Below, piece after piece: positions 24,282-32,249 of a DNA stretch of 54,547 nt. The notes beneath the pieces are model-generated. The model did no database searches. It was not told the DNA's origin and saw nothing but the letters and a program-made list of their open reading frames with translations. Numbering within the stretch: the first letter of the stretch is position 1; each line of letters opens with the position of its first letter. The position numbers and the translations under genes are program-made. This DNA comes from Leptolyngbya sp. FACHB-60 (GTDB lineage Bacteria > Cyanobacteriota > Cyanobacteriia > Phormidesmidales > Phormidesmidaceae). Location: positions 1 to 54,547 of the forward strand of contig NZ_JACJOX010000043.1 of assembly GCF_014695775.1 (NCBI RefSeq), written 5' to 3'.

Positions 24282-24491
24282 TTATTCAGAGTCTTGGTCA
24301 TCGACTTGACCCATACCTGCGCCATCTTCGTCGCGGCGATCGCCGAGCATTTGAGGGACGACAGCAGGATTTGAAAGGATTTCTTGGGGGTCTTTGTCGT
24401 AGCCACCCTTATTGACTAAGTCACGGGGATCGAAGGTTTCCGCATCAGTAGATGGGGCGTTGTCAGGATTGTTATGTTGATTCTCAGTCAT
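24282..24491 (-). CDS. Small acidic hypothetical protein, 69 residues
   Basis: Hydrophilic, Asp/Asn/Gln-rich and probably disordered (MTENQHNNPDNAPSTDAETF at the N-terminus, QVDDQDSE at the C-terminus). A central GGYDKDPQEI segment is the only ordered-looking part. ATG 24491 is preceded by a weak GAAGTGG. It follows the DUF1636 gene in the same direction after 169 bp, so it could be the end of the receptor operon or independent. No function can be assigned. Confidence 0.55.
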   Translation of the reverse strand: MTENQHNNPDNAPSTDAETFDPRDLVNKGGYDKDPQEILSNPAVVPQMLGDRRDEDGAGMGQVDDQDSE

Positions 24492-24660
24492 AAAACCACT
24501 TCTTTTACGACGGCTCCTAGGAGCGCTTAACTGTTAGCGTAAGCAGCAACAGCGATCGCTTCATCCCTCATCCGCTATACATTGAGTGCGATCGCATCGG
24601 CCACGCTTCATTGGGTGCCGTGCAAATATAACGGCAGCGTCGTCCCCAGCCATAAATCAC

Positions 24661-25032
24661 CTAAGGTGCGGGCGGAATTCGCGCCATTCTGCGAGACTGA
24701 AGCTCATCAGGCAACTTGAAGCAGGGCACCATGCCGTCTTTGTGGTCGAGATATAGCTCAGCAGCGGTGAGCAGATCGGCGGCGCAGGTAGCAGGGTCGA
24801 GGTCAGCAAAAAGATAGGTAGGCTTGCCAGTGCCCACATAGGCGATCGCACAGGCCTTTTCACAAACGCACAAACACCCCGTCGTCTCGATCGCCAACTC
24901 ACCCTTGCGAGCCCACTGCGAATGTAGTGCCTCCAGGTGCTTCAGCAGGTGCTCCCCGCCCGTTTCGCCATCGCGCTTCTCTTCATCCTCAGAAAAGCCG
25001 CAGCTTTTGCATACAATCAACTGGTCGGGCAT
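24661..25032 (-). CDS. DUF1636 putative metal-binding / ferredoxin-like protein
   Basis: 123 residues with a thioredoxin-like [2Fe-2S] ferredoxin look: LIVCKSCGF near the start and TTGCLCVCEKACAIAYVG in the middle, giving a cluster of cysteines suited to metal or Fe-S binding. DUF1636 genes are often found beside TonB receptors and iron or cobalamin transporters. Here it starts 2 bp after the FecB-like gene stop, so it is in one operon with receptor and binding protein. A role in releasing or reducing iron from the siderophore is plausible but inferred. Its last 20 codons are duplicated at 23926-23985. Confidence 0.82.
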   Translation of the reverse strand: MPDQLIVCKSCGFSEDEEKRDGETGGEHLLKHLEALHSQWARKGELAIETTGCLCVCEKACAIAYVGTGKPTYLFADLDPATCAADLLTAAELYLDHKDGMVPCFKLPDELQSRRMARIPPAP

Positions 25033-25034
25033 GC

Positions 25035-26051
25035 CTACGACGGCTCCACAAGATATTTAAACAAGTCATCCAGAATGGCATTGGCGGCGATCGGGCCACT
25101 GCCAATCCAATAGCTGGGTACGGCATAGACCCGCCCAGCCTGCACCGCCTTGAGCTGTTGCCAGAGCGGGTCTTGTTGCAGCGCCTCTAGTTTTTGCTGG
25201 GCCGTTGCCATCGCCTCAGGGGTGTTCTCACCCGTCCAGAGAAAAATGACATCGCCATCGGCCTGCTCCAGCAGCTCTCGGCTAATGCTGGTTTGAATAG
25301 GGTTGTCGAAAAGGGCCGTTGCCTCATCAGCTCCAACATCCTGAGCGGTCGGGCGGGCCAGCCCCGCATCTTGCAACACAGTGCCCACAAACGAATCCCG
25401 CAGGTAGAGATTAATGGTTTCAGGATAAATTCGCACGACCGACACCTGAAGGTCGTTTAGGCGCGTGCCCATCTGAGCTTTAAAGTCTGCCGTTCTGGCA
25501 TCGTAAGCAGCCATCGTCTGCTGCGCCGCATCCGCTTGCCCTAGCGCCGCCGCCATCTGCTGAAACAGCGTTTTCCACTGACCGCTGTGCTCAAAGCTAA
25601 ACATAACCGTCGGCGCAATTTGAGTAGCTTGGGCATAGGCTGCCTCATTGCCATCGAGCCCCACAATCAAATCGGGCTTGAGGGCCAGCACCTCCTCTAA
25701 ATTAGGTTCTCCCGCCAGCCCTACGTTCTCAACCTGGGCCACTTGCTCGGCCATGTGCTCCATCAAGCCACCTACGGCTGTGGCAATGGGGGAGAGGCCA
25801 GATGCGATCGCATACTCAAACGTCACCCCATCCAGCGTCACCAACCGCTCATAGGTCTTAGGCACACAGGTCGTTCCAGCGGCATGTTCAACCTCAGTGC
25901 AATCCACCGCAGTCGATTGATCGACGGTTGATTCTCCCCCCTGGCAAGCAACCACTAATCCTAGGGTCACTAGCGCCAAGCAAAAGTTAATTCCCCACTG
26001 GCGTAGCACTCGTAAACTCAACTGTCTCACCTCATCTATGCAGCTTGCCAT
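25035..26051 (-). CDS. FecB-like iron-siderophore substrate-binding lipoprotein
   Basis: Class III (helical-backbone) periplasmic binding protein of 338 residues. The signal peptide ends at a lipobox VVAC, tethering it to the membrane. Family marks: ERLVTLDGVTFEYAIASGLS, NLEEVLALKPDLIVG, and VYAVPSYWIGSGPIAANAIL near the end. It lies 15 bp after the receptor gene and 2 bp before DUF1636 in one operon; ATG 26051 is supported by AGGAG upstream. It should hand ferric siderophore to the FecCDE-like complex encoded on the opposite strand at 16.7-19.8 kb. Confidence 0.9.
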   Translation of the reverse strand: MASCIDEVRQLSLRVLRQWGINFCLALVTLGLVVACQGGESTVDQSTAVDCTEVEHAAGTTCVPKTYERLVTLDGVTFEYAIASGLSPIATAVGGLMEHMAEQVAQVENVGLAGEPNLEEVLALKPDLIVGLDGNEAAYAQATQIAPTVMFSFEHSGQWKTLFQQMAAALGQADAAQQTMAAYDARTADFKAQMGTRLNDLQVSVVRIYPETINLYLRDSFVGTVLQDAGLARPTAQDVGADEATALFDNPIQTSISRELLEQADGDVIFLWTGENTPEAMATAQQKLEALQQDPLWQQLKAVQAGRVYAVPSYWIGSGPIAANAILDDLFKYLVEPS

Positions 26052-26066
26052 TGCCCATCCGCTCTC

Positions 26067-28553
26067 CTAAAACTCCACCCCCACTCGGGCTGATACCGTT
26101 AGCGGTGCTCCGGGATTTACTCCCAAGAACTGATCCGACGAGGTGAAATAACGGCTGTTGAATAGATTTTCGACATTGAGCTGCGCTCGCCAGTTGTCGC
26201 GGCGGTAAAACAGCGCTGCATCGGTGCGGAAATAGCTGGGCAGCGTAAAACTATTGTCCGAATTACCCGCTCGCTGACTGACGTAATACAATCCCAGACC
26301 AAAGCCCAGCCCCTCTAAACTTCCCTCTTGCATTTCGTAGGTGCTCCATAGACTGAACTGGTTGTCGGGCACATTGGCCAGACTATTGCCCACCTGAGTA
26401 GAGTTATCTTTGCTGACAAAGGCATCCAGCGACGTGTAGTTGGCGGTGAGGTTCCACCCTGGCAAAACTTCGCCGCCTAAGCCCAGTTCAAAGCCTCGGC
26501 TCGTCACTTCACCCGTCTGCACCGTAAACAGCCGATTGTTGGGGTCAGGAGTTCGCACATTCCGGCGGCGAATGTCGAACAGGGCCGCAGTAAAGCTGAG
26601 GCTGTCGGTAATATCGCCTTTGACCCCCACCTCAAACTGTCGCCCCCGCTCGGGGTCAAAGGTCGAGTCGTCAGCGTTGCGGCTCGCCCCAAAGGAAGGC
26701 TGAAACGAGGTGGTGTAAGACGCATAGAGCGACACCGGCTCAATCGGTTGATAAACAATGCCAACCCGGGGCGAAAAGGCGCTGTCTGACTGGCTAAATT
26801 CTTCGCGGGGTTGGCCAATATCTTGGGTAGTGCGGAACTGATCGGCAGTGTCATACCGAATTCCAGCCAGCAGATTGAGATTGGGCAAAATTTCAACCTG
26901 ATCTTGCAGGTAAATGCCCAGGGTTCTAATTGTGTCATCCCTAAAGAACTCGGGCTCAATGGCATAGGGAATGCCCGTGTAGACCGGGTTAAAAATATTG
27001 ATGGAGTTGTAGGAATTGCTAAATTGAAACTCGGGCTGCTCTAGCGTATTGCGATACTCAACGCCAAACAGCACCTCATGGTTTACTGAGCCCGTGCTGA
27101 ATCGACCCACCGCCTCGGCGTTGGTAAAAAAGCGCTGGTACTTGCCGCCCGCAAAGTAGGCTAAGCGCCCCAGTTCACCCGTTGTTTCATCCAGCGAATC
27201 AAACAGTGGCGCATACCGGCGCGGCGAATATTGCTGGTATTGAAGGGTGTGGCGCAGGTCAAGATTCTCGCTAATCTCGTGGTTGAGCCGATAGCCCAGG
27301 TTGAACTGGTCTTGGGAAAATTCGCCAAAATCTTCGCCCAAAAAGCGATCGCGCGGCAGATCAATAATGCCATTGGCACCCACCACCAAACCTTCGTCGA
27401 TGGTTTCGCGATCGCTCGTATACTGCCCATACACATCCAGCGAGGTACTGGGGCTAATATCCCAGGTGATGATCGGCGAAATCAGCAGCCGGTTACCATC
27501 CACCAGGTTGCGGAAGCTGTTGAGATTTTCGTAGGACACATTGAGTCGGTAGCGAAGAGCGCTGTCGTCTGTGATGGGTCCCGATAGGTCAACCGCTCCG
27601 TCGTAGCTGCCAAAGCTATCGACACCCGCAGAGATGTCATAAAAGGGCTCGCTCAGCGGGCGCTTGGGCACCAGGTTAATAATGCCACCCGGCTCACCCT
27701 GGCCAAACAGCACTGAGGCAGGCCCGCGCAGCACCTCAACCCGCTCGATGTCGTTGGTGCTCAGCCCCCCCAGCGAAACCGCCTCGACCCCATCGCGAAA
27801 AACGCCGCCCCGGTTTTCAAAGCCGCGAATTAGAAAGCCAGGGCCAAACACGCTCAGCCCCCGACCGCTATTGTCGGCCACCGAACCCGCTGTCTCTAGA
27901 GCATTGCCTAACTCCCGCGCATCGCGGTCTTCAATCACCGCCTGAGGAATCACCTGAATCGACTGGGGAATGTCGCGCAGAGGCGTATCGGTACGGGTCG
28001 CGGTGCTGGAATCACGAGGGTCGTAGCCCTCATCGCCCTCACCTGTCACTCCAATACGAATAACTTCCTCCTCCCCGGAGGTCAAGCTTAGTCCCGGCGT
28101 AATACCCAGCACCAACCCCGCTGCCTCGGTGCTTACATTCACCGCTGGTGGCCCGTCGCTGCCGGTAATCGACACCCTTACGCGGTTATCCTCCAGGCTA
28201 GTCACGCTCACCAGGGCGATGCCTTCAGCAGGGCCAAACTGCTCAAAACTCTCGCCCTCGGGCAGAGCCAGCACCGCATTGGGAATGTCTACCACCAGCG
28301 CATTGCCGACTACCGAGGTGGTGGGTTCTGCCAGCGGCCCGATCGCATCTAGCACCAGACGCAGACCCGCACCCTCGCCCTCAACCCGCACGCCAGTAAT
28401 CTGCGTTGCCCCCTGGGCCAGATTGAGATCCGCGGCCTGGCTGCTGGGCTGCGCCACCTCGGCTAAAGACAGCGTCGTCTCGGCCTGAGCCGCCATCGGC
28501 ACCAGCGCCAGCCATCCCGCCAACAGCACCAACCGTTGCAATCGAACTCCCAT
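26067..28553 (-). CDS. TonB-dependent siderophore receptor with N-terminal AMIN domain
   Basis: 828 residues. A signal peptide (VLLAGWLALVPMAAQA) is followed by an AMIN-type domain at about 45-150 (ITGVRVEGEGAGLRLVLDA). Next come a plug domain with DIPQSIQVIPQAVIEDR and VEVLRGPASVLFGQGEPGG, and a long beta-barrel ending in SARVGVEF with the terminal Phe needed for outer-membrane insertion. The plug matches FhuE/FpvA/FoxA-type ferric siderophore receptors. The AMIN domain, which binds envelope polymers, is a cyanobacterial addition. ATG 28553 was preferred to the overlapping GTG at 28556. First gene of the receptor-FecB-DUF1636 operon. Confidence 0.93.
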   Translation of the reverse strand: MGVRLQRLVLLAGWLALVPMAAQAETTLSLAEVAQPSSQAADLNLAQGATQITGVRVEGEGAGLRLVLDAIGPLAEPTTSVVGNALVVDIPNAVLALPEGESFEQFGPAEGIALVSVTSLEDNRVRVSITGSDGPPAVNVSTEAAGLVLGITPGLSLTSGEEEVIRIGVTGEGDEGYDPRDSSTATRTDTPLRDIPQSIQVIPQAVIEDRDARELGNALETAGSVADNSGRGLSVFGPGFLIRGFENRGGVFRDGVEAVSLGGLSTNDIERVEVLRGPASVLFGQGEPGGIINLVPKRPLSEPFYDISAGVDSFGSYDGAVDLSGPITDDSALRYRLNVSYENLNSFRNLVDGNRLLISPIITWDISPSTSLDVYGQYTSDRETIDEGLVVGANGIIDLPRDRFLGEDFGEFSQDQFNLGYRLNHEISENLDLRHTLQYQQYSPRRYAPLFDSLDETTGELGRLAYFAGGKYQRFFTNAEAVGRFSTGSVNHEVLFGVEYRNTLEQPEFQFSNSYNSINIFNPVYTGIPYAIEPEFFRDDTIRTLGIYLQDQVEILPNLNLLAGIRYDTADQFRTTQDIGQPREEFSQSDSAFSPRVGIVYQPIEPVSLYASYTTSFQPSFGASRNADDSTFDPERGRQFEVGVKGDITDSLSFTAALFDIRRRNVRTPDPNNRLFTVQTGEVTSRGFELGLGGEVLPGWNLTANYTSLDAFVSKDNSTQVGNSLANVPDNQFSLWSTYEMQEGSLEGLGFGLGLYYVSQRAGNSDNSFTLPSYFRTDAALFYRRDNWRAQLNVENLFNSRYFTSSDQFLGVNPGAPLTVSARVGVEF

Positions 28554-28721
28554 CACACCACCTGTTAAATCGTTGAGGACAATGCCTTAGCTGCCTATAG
28601 CTTCGAGGCAATCAGGAATACTTCTCAACAAGATACAGGTCAGTGAGAGCCGCTAAAGCGAAGGATGATCCCTAGGCGGAGTTTTTGCGATCAAATTTGG
28701 GAGTTTTTGGAAGCAAGTGGG
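28554..28721 (-). promoter_or_regulatory. Upstream region of the siderophore receptor operon
   Basis: Short AT-richer region above the receptor ATG, ending at the octamer arrays. It should hold the promoter and the target of the PchR-like activator. No clear Fur box was recognised. Confidence 0.4.
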
Positions 28722-28917
28722 AGAGTAGATAAGTGGGAGAGTGGGCGGGTGGATGAGTATGTGGGTAGGCGAAGTGTGCGACGAGTGAAGGGTAGGAAAA
28801 CAATCTCCCTATATTTATTATTGGGTTTGCAGTGCAGAGCATAAAGCGGAATCTGTACCATCCACCCATCGACCCGCCTACCCATCCACCTGCCTACCCG
28901 CCTACCCATCCACCCCT
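28722..28917. repeat. Pair of inverted octamer arrays between receptor and AraC genes
   Basis: Left array (28722-28770): GGGAGAGTGGGCGGGTGGAT units. Right array (28858-28915): CCACCCATCGACCCGCC and CTACCCATCCACC units, of opposite orientation. They bracket about 85 bp of AT-rich sequence. The right array overlaps the TAG stop of the AraC-type gene at 28916-28918. Confidence 0.85.
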
Positions 28918-29854
28918 ACGCCCTTCTCCCCCTTACATACACTCCCGGATTCACTCCATACTTACGGCGAAAGGCGGCGGCGAAGTGGCCCCGGCTGGCA
29001 AAGCCCACGGCTTCGGCAGCGGCGGTGACGCTGAGATCGCCCGATTCGAGCAGCTGGCGCGATCGCTCCATGCGGTGCTCGTGCAGATAGCCAAATACCG
29101 TGGTGCCAAACACCTGGCGAAAGCCCACCTTGAGTTTGTGGTCGTTGATGCCCACCGCCCGCGCCAGCTCAATCAGCGTGGGGGGCTGGGCAATCTGGCG
29201 GCACAGCAACTTGCTGGCGTAGTGGATGCGTTCCACATCGTCGGCTTTGAGGGCCGGTGGGCTGAAGCTGTCAGGCATTGTTTTCAGGTCTTCAATCAAC
29301 AGCGCCATCAGCTCCCAAACTTTGCTTTCCAGGTAGAGCCGCTGGGTCAGCCCTTGAAATGGACAGTGCAAAATCGCCTGCACCGCCATTTGCATCGCTG
29401 CCGTGGGGATGCCAGAGCGCTCTAGGTAGCGCTGATCCGCAGGGCGCAACAGGTCTGGGAGATCATCGCGAGCCTCTCCAATCCACTGGCGGAAGGCGTT
29501 TGGATCGACATGGACGTTGATACCGACAATCCGTCGATTGCCGGGGACCCGCCAGGACTCCGCCGGAGCCAACCCACTGCCAAAAAAGGCGTAACGTTGG
29601 CTGCTTTTGCCGCCGCTATGAATTTGCTCAAAAATAAATTCCAGCGGATGTTCGCGATCGCAATGCTGAATCTCCAGATCATCGTGCAGACAGAGATCTT
29701 CGATACAGAGTTCGACGCCCTCGCGCAGGGCCACATAGCGCTGTTGCCCTCGCCCCAGAGCAGAGGGATAAGCTGTGACTTCACCCTCTGCTCTGGGGCA
29801 AGTGGCCTCGTCGAGCCAGTTTGCGTAGTCAGCTTGGGAAAGGGTAATGGTCAT
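28916..29854 (-). CDS. PchR-like AraC-family transcriptional regulator
   Basis: 312 residues. The C-terminal ~100 residues hold two helix-turn-helix motifs (TLIELARAVGINDHKLKVGF; LSVTAAAEAVGFASRGHFAA followed by AFRRKYGVNPGVY). The N-terminal part is a sensor region similar to PchR-type activators (RRIVGINVHVD). In cyanobacteria and Pseudomonas, members of this subgroup sense siderophore and switch on the adjacent receptor gene. Location directly upstream of the receptor operon, same strand, supports that role. ATG 29854 has AAAGGG-type upstream sequence. The stop codon lies in an octamer repeat. Confidence 0.87.
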   Translation of the reverse strand: MTITLSQADYANWLDEATCPRAEGEVTAYPSALGRGQQRYVALREGVELCIEDLCLHDDLEIQHCDREHPLEFIFEQIHSGGKSSQRYAFFGSGLAPAESWRVPGNRRIVGINVHVDPNAFRQWIGEARDDLPDLLRPADQRYLERSGIPTAAMQMAVQAILHCPFQGLTQRLYLESKVWELMALLIEDLKTMPDSFSPPALKADDVERIHYASKLLCRQIAQPPTLIELARAVGINDHKLKVGFRQVFGTTVFGYLHEHRMERSRQLLESGDLSVTAAAEAVGFASRGHFAAAFRRKYGVNPGVYVRGRRA

Positions 29855-30059
29855 GGCGAGGGCGCAGCAGCGCTATAGCAGTAAAACGAGAGCGATAAAA
29901 CGGGGTTGCCCCAAAGCCAGCCGCCAATTCTTTGAAGACAGCCTTTTGGAGCAACCCCTAGCAATCTACATCCAAAGCATTAGATGCCAGAGAGGATGCT
30001 GAAATCTTACCGTCAGTTGGCATCAATTCTCAACAGTGTTTCAGGATAACGGTCTGCCG

Positions 30060-31943
30060 CTATCGCCCATTGCCAATTTCAAGTCCAGCGACCGTCCCGA
30101 TCTGGAGTAGGTGGGCAAAGCGAGATGCAGGGTTTTGGGCTAGGGAGATGCGATCGCCGTACTCCACCGCCTGCCCCTGCTCTAAAATCAAAATCTGGTC
30201 AGCCCGCTCCACAGTCTTTAGCCGGTGGGCAATGATAATCCCGGTGCGGTTCACCAACAGCCGATCCACCGCCCGCTCAATCATCTGCTCCGTCAGTGGG
30301 TCGAGCCGCGACGACGCCTCATCTAGCACTACCAACCCCGGATCTTTAAGAAACACCCGCGCAAAGGCCAACAGCTGCGCCTGCCCCGCCGACAGCCCGC
30401 CGCTGTCGGCCCCCAGTTCCGTATCTAGCCCTGCTGGCAGCGCCTCCAACCAGGGCATCAAGCCCAGATCCTCCAGGGTTTGCAGAATGGCGCGATCGCC
30501 AATGTGCCCATTAAAAAACGTCAGATTATTGCGCACTGAGGTCTGAAACAACTGCACATCCTGAGTCACAAACCCCACGTGGTGCGGCAACTCCCGCAGC
30601 GGCACCTGGGCGATATCCACCCCTCCCAAGCAAATCTGCCCCCGCTGAATGTCGTACAGCCGCAGCAGCAACCGCGCCAGAGTGCTCTTGCCACTGCCCG
30701 TGCGACCCAGCAGACCGAGGGTTTGCCCGGCAGGGAGGTGGAGGGTTAGGGATTGGAGGGTGTAGGGTGTCTGGTTTAAGGTTTCAGGGGTTGGGTTTAA
30801 GGTCTGGTTGACGAACCGCTCTTTCAAGGAAGTATTAGATGTTTCAAGGTCACCTTCTTCCCTTGCACCCTGCACCTTAAACCTTGCACCCTTTTCCCCA
30901 TACCCAAACCACACCTCCTCAAGCTCCACCGATAGCGCACCCGTGGGTAAAACCCCTTGACCACCGGGGCCCACCTGAGTTTGATACCCCAATAAATCCT
31001 GAATGCGCTGAATGCTGGCCTGGGCCTGCTGGAGCTGTTCTAGCTCTTCGCGGATGCGCTCAATCGGGTCTTGCAGCAGGGTGGCGTAGTAAAACAGCAG
31101 ATAGACGGTGCCGATAGTGATGGCGGCTTGGCTCCAGAGGTAGGCCCCAACGGCAAGGGCGATCGCGTTCCCTACCGTAAACAGTCCCACCGTGCTGCCC
31201 CACAGCAGAGTGCTGGTAAAGCGGGCCTGGTGAAAGGCCGCCAGCCACCGCCGCAGAATTTTGTAAAACCGATCCATCACGTAGCCAACGGCCCCGTTGG
31301 CGCGAATATCCTCAAGGCCGCTGAGATGCTCAGCCACAAAGCCGTAAAATTCGGCGCTGATCTGGCGGTAGGTGCCCCAGGGGCCAACGGCCAAGGTTTG
31401 CAGGCTACCCAGCACACCAAAGGCCACCAGGGCAAACAAGCTCAGGCTCACCCCAGCGCGCCAGTCTTCGCGCCACACCATGAGTAAGACGCCGACCACC
31501 AGCAGGCCGTTGCCCACCACCTGCAACACAAACTGCGAGAAAAATCGCGACAGGGCATCCACATCGCCATCGGCCCGCTCTACCAGCTCGCCGGGGGTGT
31601 GGGCTTTGTGAAAGGCCAGGTCAAGGCCTAGGGCGTGGCGAGCCAGATCAAGACGCAGGGTGTTCGTAGCCCGCCAGGCAATGGTTTCGCTGAAGTAGGT
31701 GGTGGCGATCGCTAGCCCCTGCTGCAAAATGGCGATCGCCATAAACGCCCCCGCCGCCCACAGCAGCGATTGCTGTTGCCCACCCGCGATCGCCGTATCG
31801 ATGAAGTAACGCAAAATCTGCGGGTTTAGCAGCTGCAAGCCAATCCCCCCCAGCAGGGCGATCGCCAACCACCCAAACCGCCCCCGCTGCGGTTTCAGAT
31901 ACGTCGCCAAAATCGTTCGATACGCTGGTGTCGCCGCCCCCAT
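30060..31943 (-). CDS. ABC half-transporter (type IV fold) with repeat-encoded insertion, non-canonical signature
   Basis: 627 residues: six-span membrane domain (about 1-310), then ATPase with Walker A GRTGSGKSTLA, Q-loop FVTQDVQLFQTS, Walker B LVVLDEASSRLD with a proper catalytic Glu, and H-loop IIIAHR. The signature is LSAGQAQL rather than LSGGQ. This is the mirror image of the defects in the 19847-21829 protein, as expected of a heterodimer with one degenerate ATP site. Residues ~350-400 are an insertion (FKVQGAREEG, TLNPTPETLNQTPYTL) coinciding with heptamer DNA repeats, placed between the A-loop FGYG and the strand leading to Walker A. ATG 31943 chosen over TTG 31961. Probable siderophore transporter by context. 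Confidence 0.85.
   Translation of the reverse strand: MGAATPAYRTILATYLKPQRGRFGWLAIALLGGIGLQLLNPQILRYFIDTAIAGGQQQSLLWAAGAFMAIAILQQGLAIATTYFSETIAWRATNTLRLDLARHALGLDLAFHKAHTPGELVERADGDVDALSRFFSQFVLQVVGNGLLVVGVLLMVWREDWRAGVSLSLFALVAFGVLGSLQTLAVGPWGTYRQISAEFYGFVAEHLSGLEDIRANGAVGYVMDRFYKILRRWLAAFHQARFTSTLLWGSTVGLFTVGNAIALAVGAYLWSQAAITIGTVYLLFYYATLLQDPIERIREELEQLQQAQASIQRIQDLLGYQTQVGPGGQGVLPTGALSVELEEVWFGYGEKGARFKVQGAREEGDLETSNTSLKERFVNQTLNPTPETLNQTPYTLQSLTLHLPAGQTLGLLGRTGSGKSTLARLLLRLYDIQRGQICLGGVDIAQVPLRELPHHVGFVTQDVQLFQTSVRNNLTFFNGHIGDRAILQTLEDLGLMPWLEALPAGLDTELGADSGGLSAGQAQLLAFARVFLKDPGLVVLDEASSRLDPLTEQMIERAVDRLLVNRTGIIIAHRLKTVERADQILILEQGQAVEYGDRISLAQNPASRFAHLLQIGTVAGLEIGNGR
30740..30895. repeat. 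Heptamer repeat region inside the second ABC half-transporter
   Basis: Units GGTTTAA, GGTTTCA, GGGGTTG, GGTTTAA and CCCTTGCACCCTGCACC with 7-bp spacing, separated by a short unique stretch. They encode the KVQGAR and LNPTPETLNQTPYT segments. The KVQGAR-type peptide also appears in the other half-transporter from a related repeat. Confidence 0.75.
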
Positions 31944-32249
31944 AGCGAGCCTACTCCACAAAGAACCCAGCTCACAGCTTACTGACTCGCTCGCCCTAAA
32001 AGGATTTCTAAACGGAGTGTTTTGACTCCTAACGGGAATTGTTTTGGGGACTCAAATTCCCTATTTGAGGCTACAACTGGGTTAACGTCACCCGGCCGCT
32101 CTACAACCCTCAAGCTCCCATTGGCGAAATTTCCAATGGGAGCTTGAGGCCAAAATCTATAGAGCGATCGCCGAAAACTTTTTCATCCGCATCAGCAACC
32201 CCAGCGTTTTACCATTCGAACTAATTCATAACTTTCCCTCTCGGTATCG
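31944..32249. other. Intergenic region between ABC half-transporter and repeat membrane protein
   Basis: No gene is seen. It should contain the promoter of the ABC half-transporter gene at its lower-coordinate end and the 3' hairpin of the membrane-protein gene at 32108-32149. Confidence 0.5.
32108..32149 (-). terminator. Perfect 17-bp-arm hairpin downstream of the repeat membrane protein gene
   Basis: CCTCAAGCTCCCATTGG and CCAATGGGAGCTTGAGG are exact inverse complements with an 8-nt loop. It lies 100 bp after the minus-strand stop at 32250 and has no long T tract on either side, so it may be a strong structural terminator/stabiliser for either direction. Confidence 0.6.
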
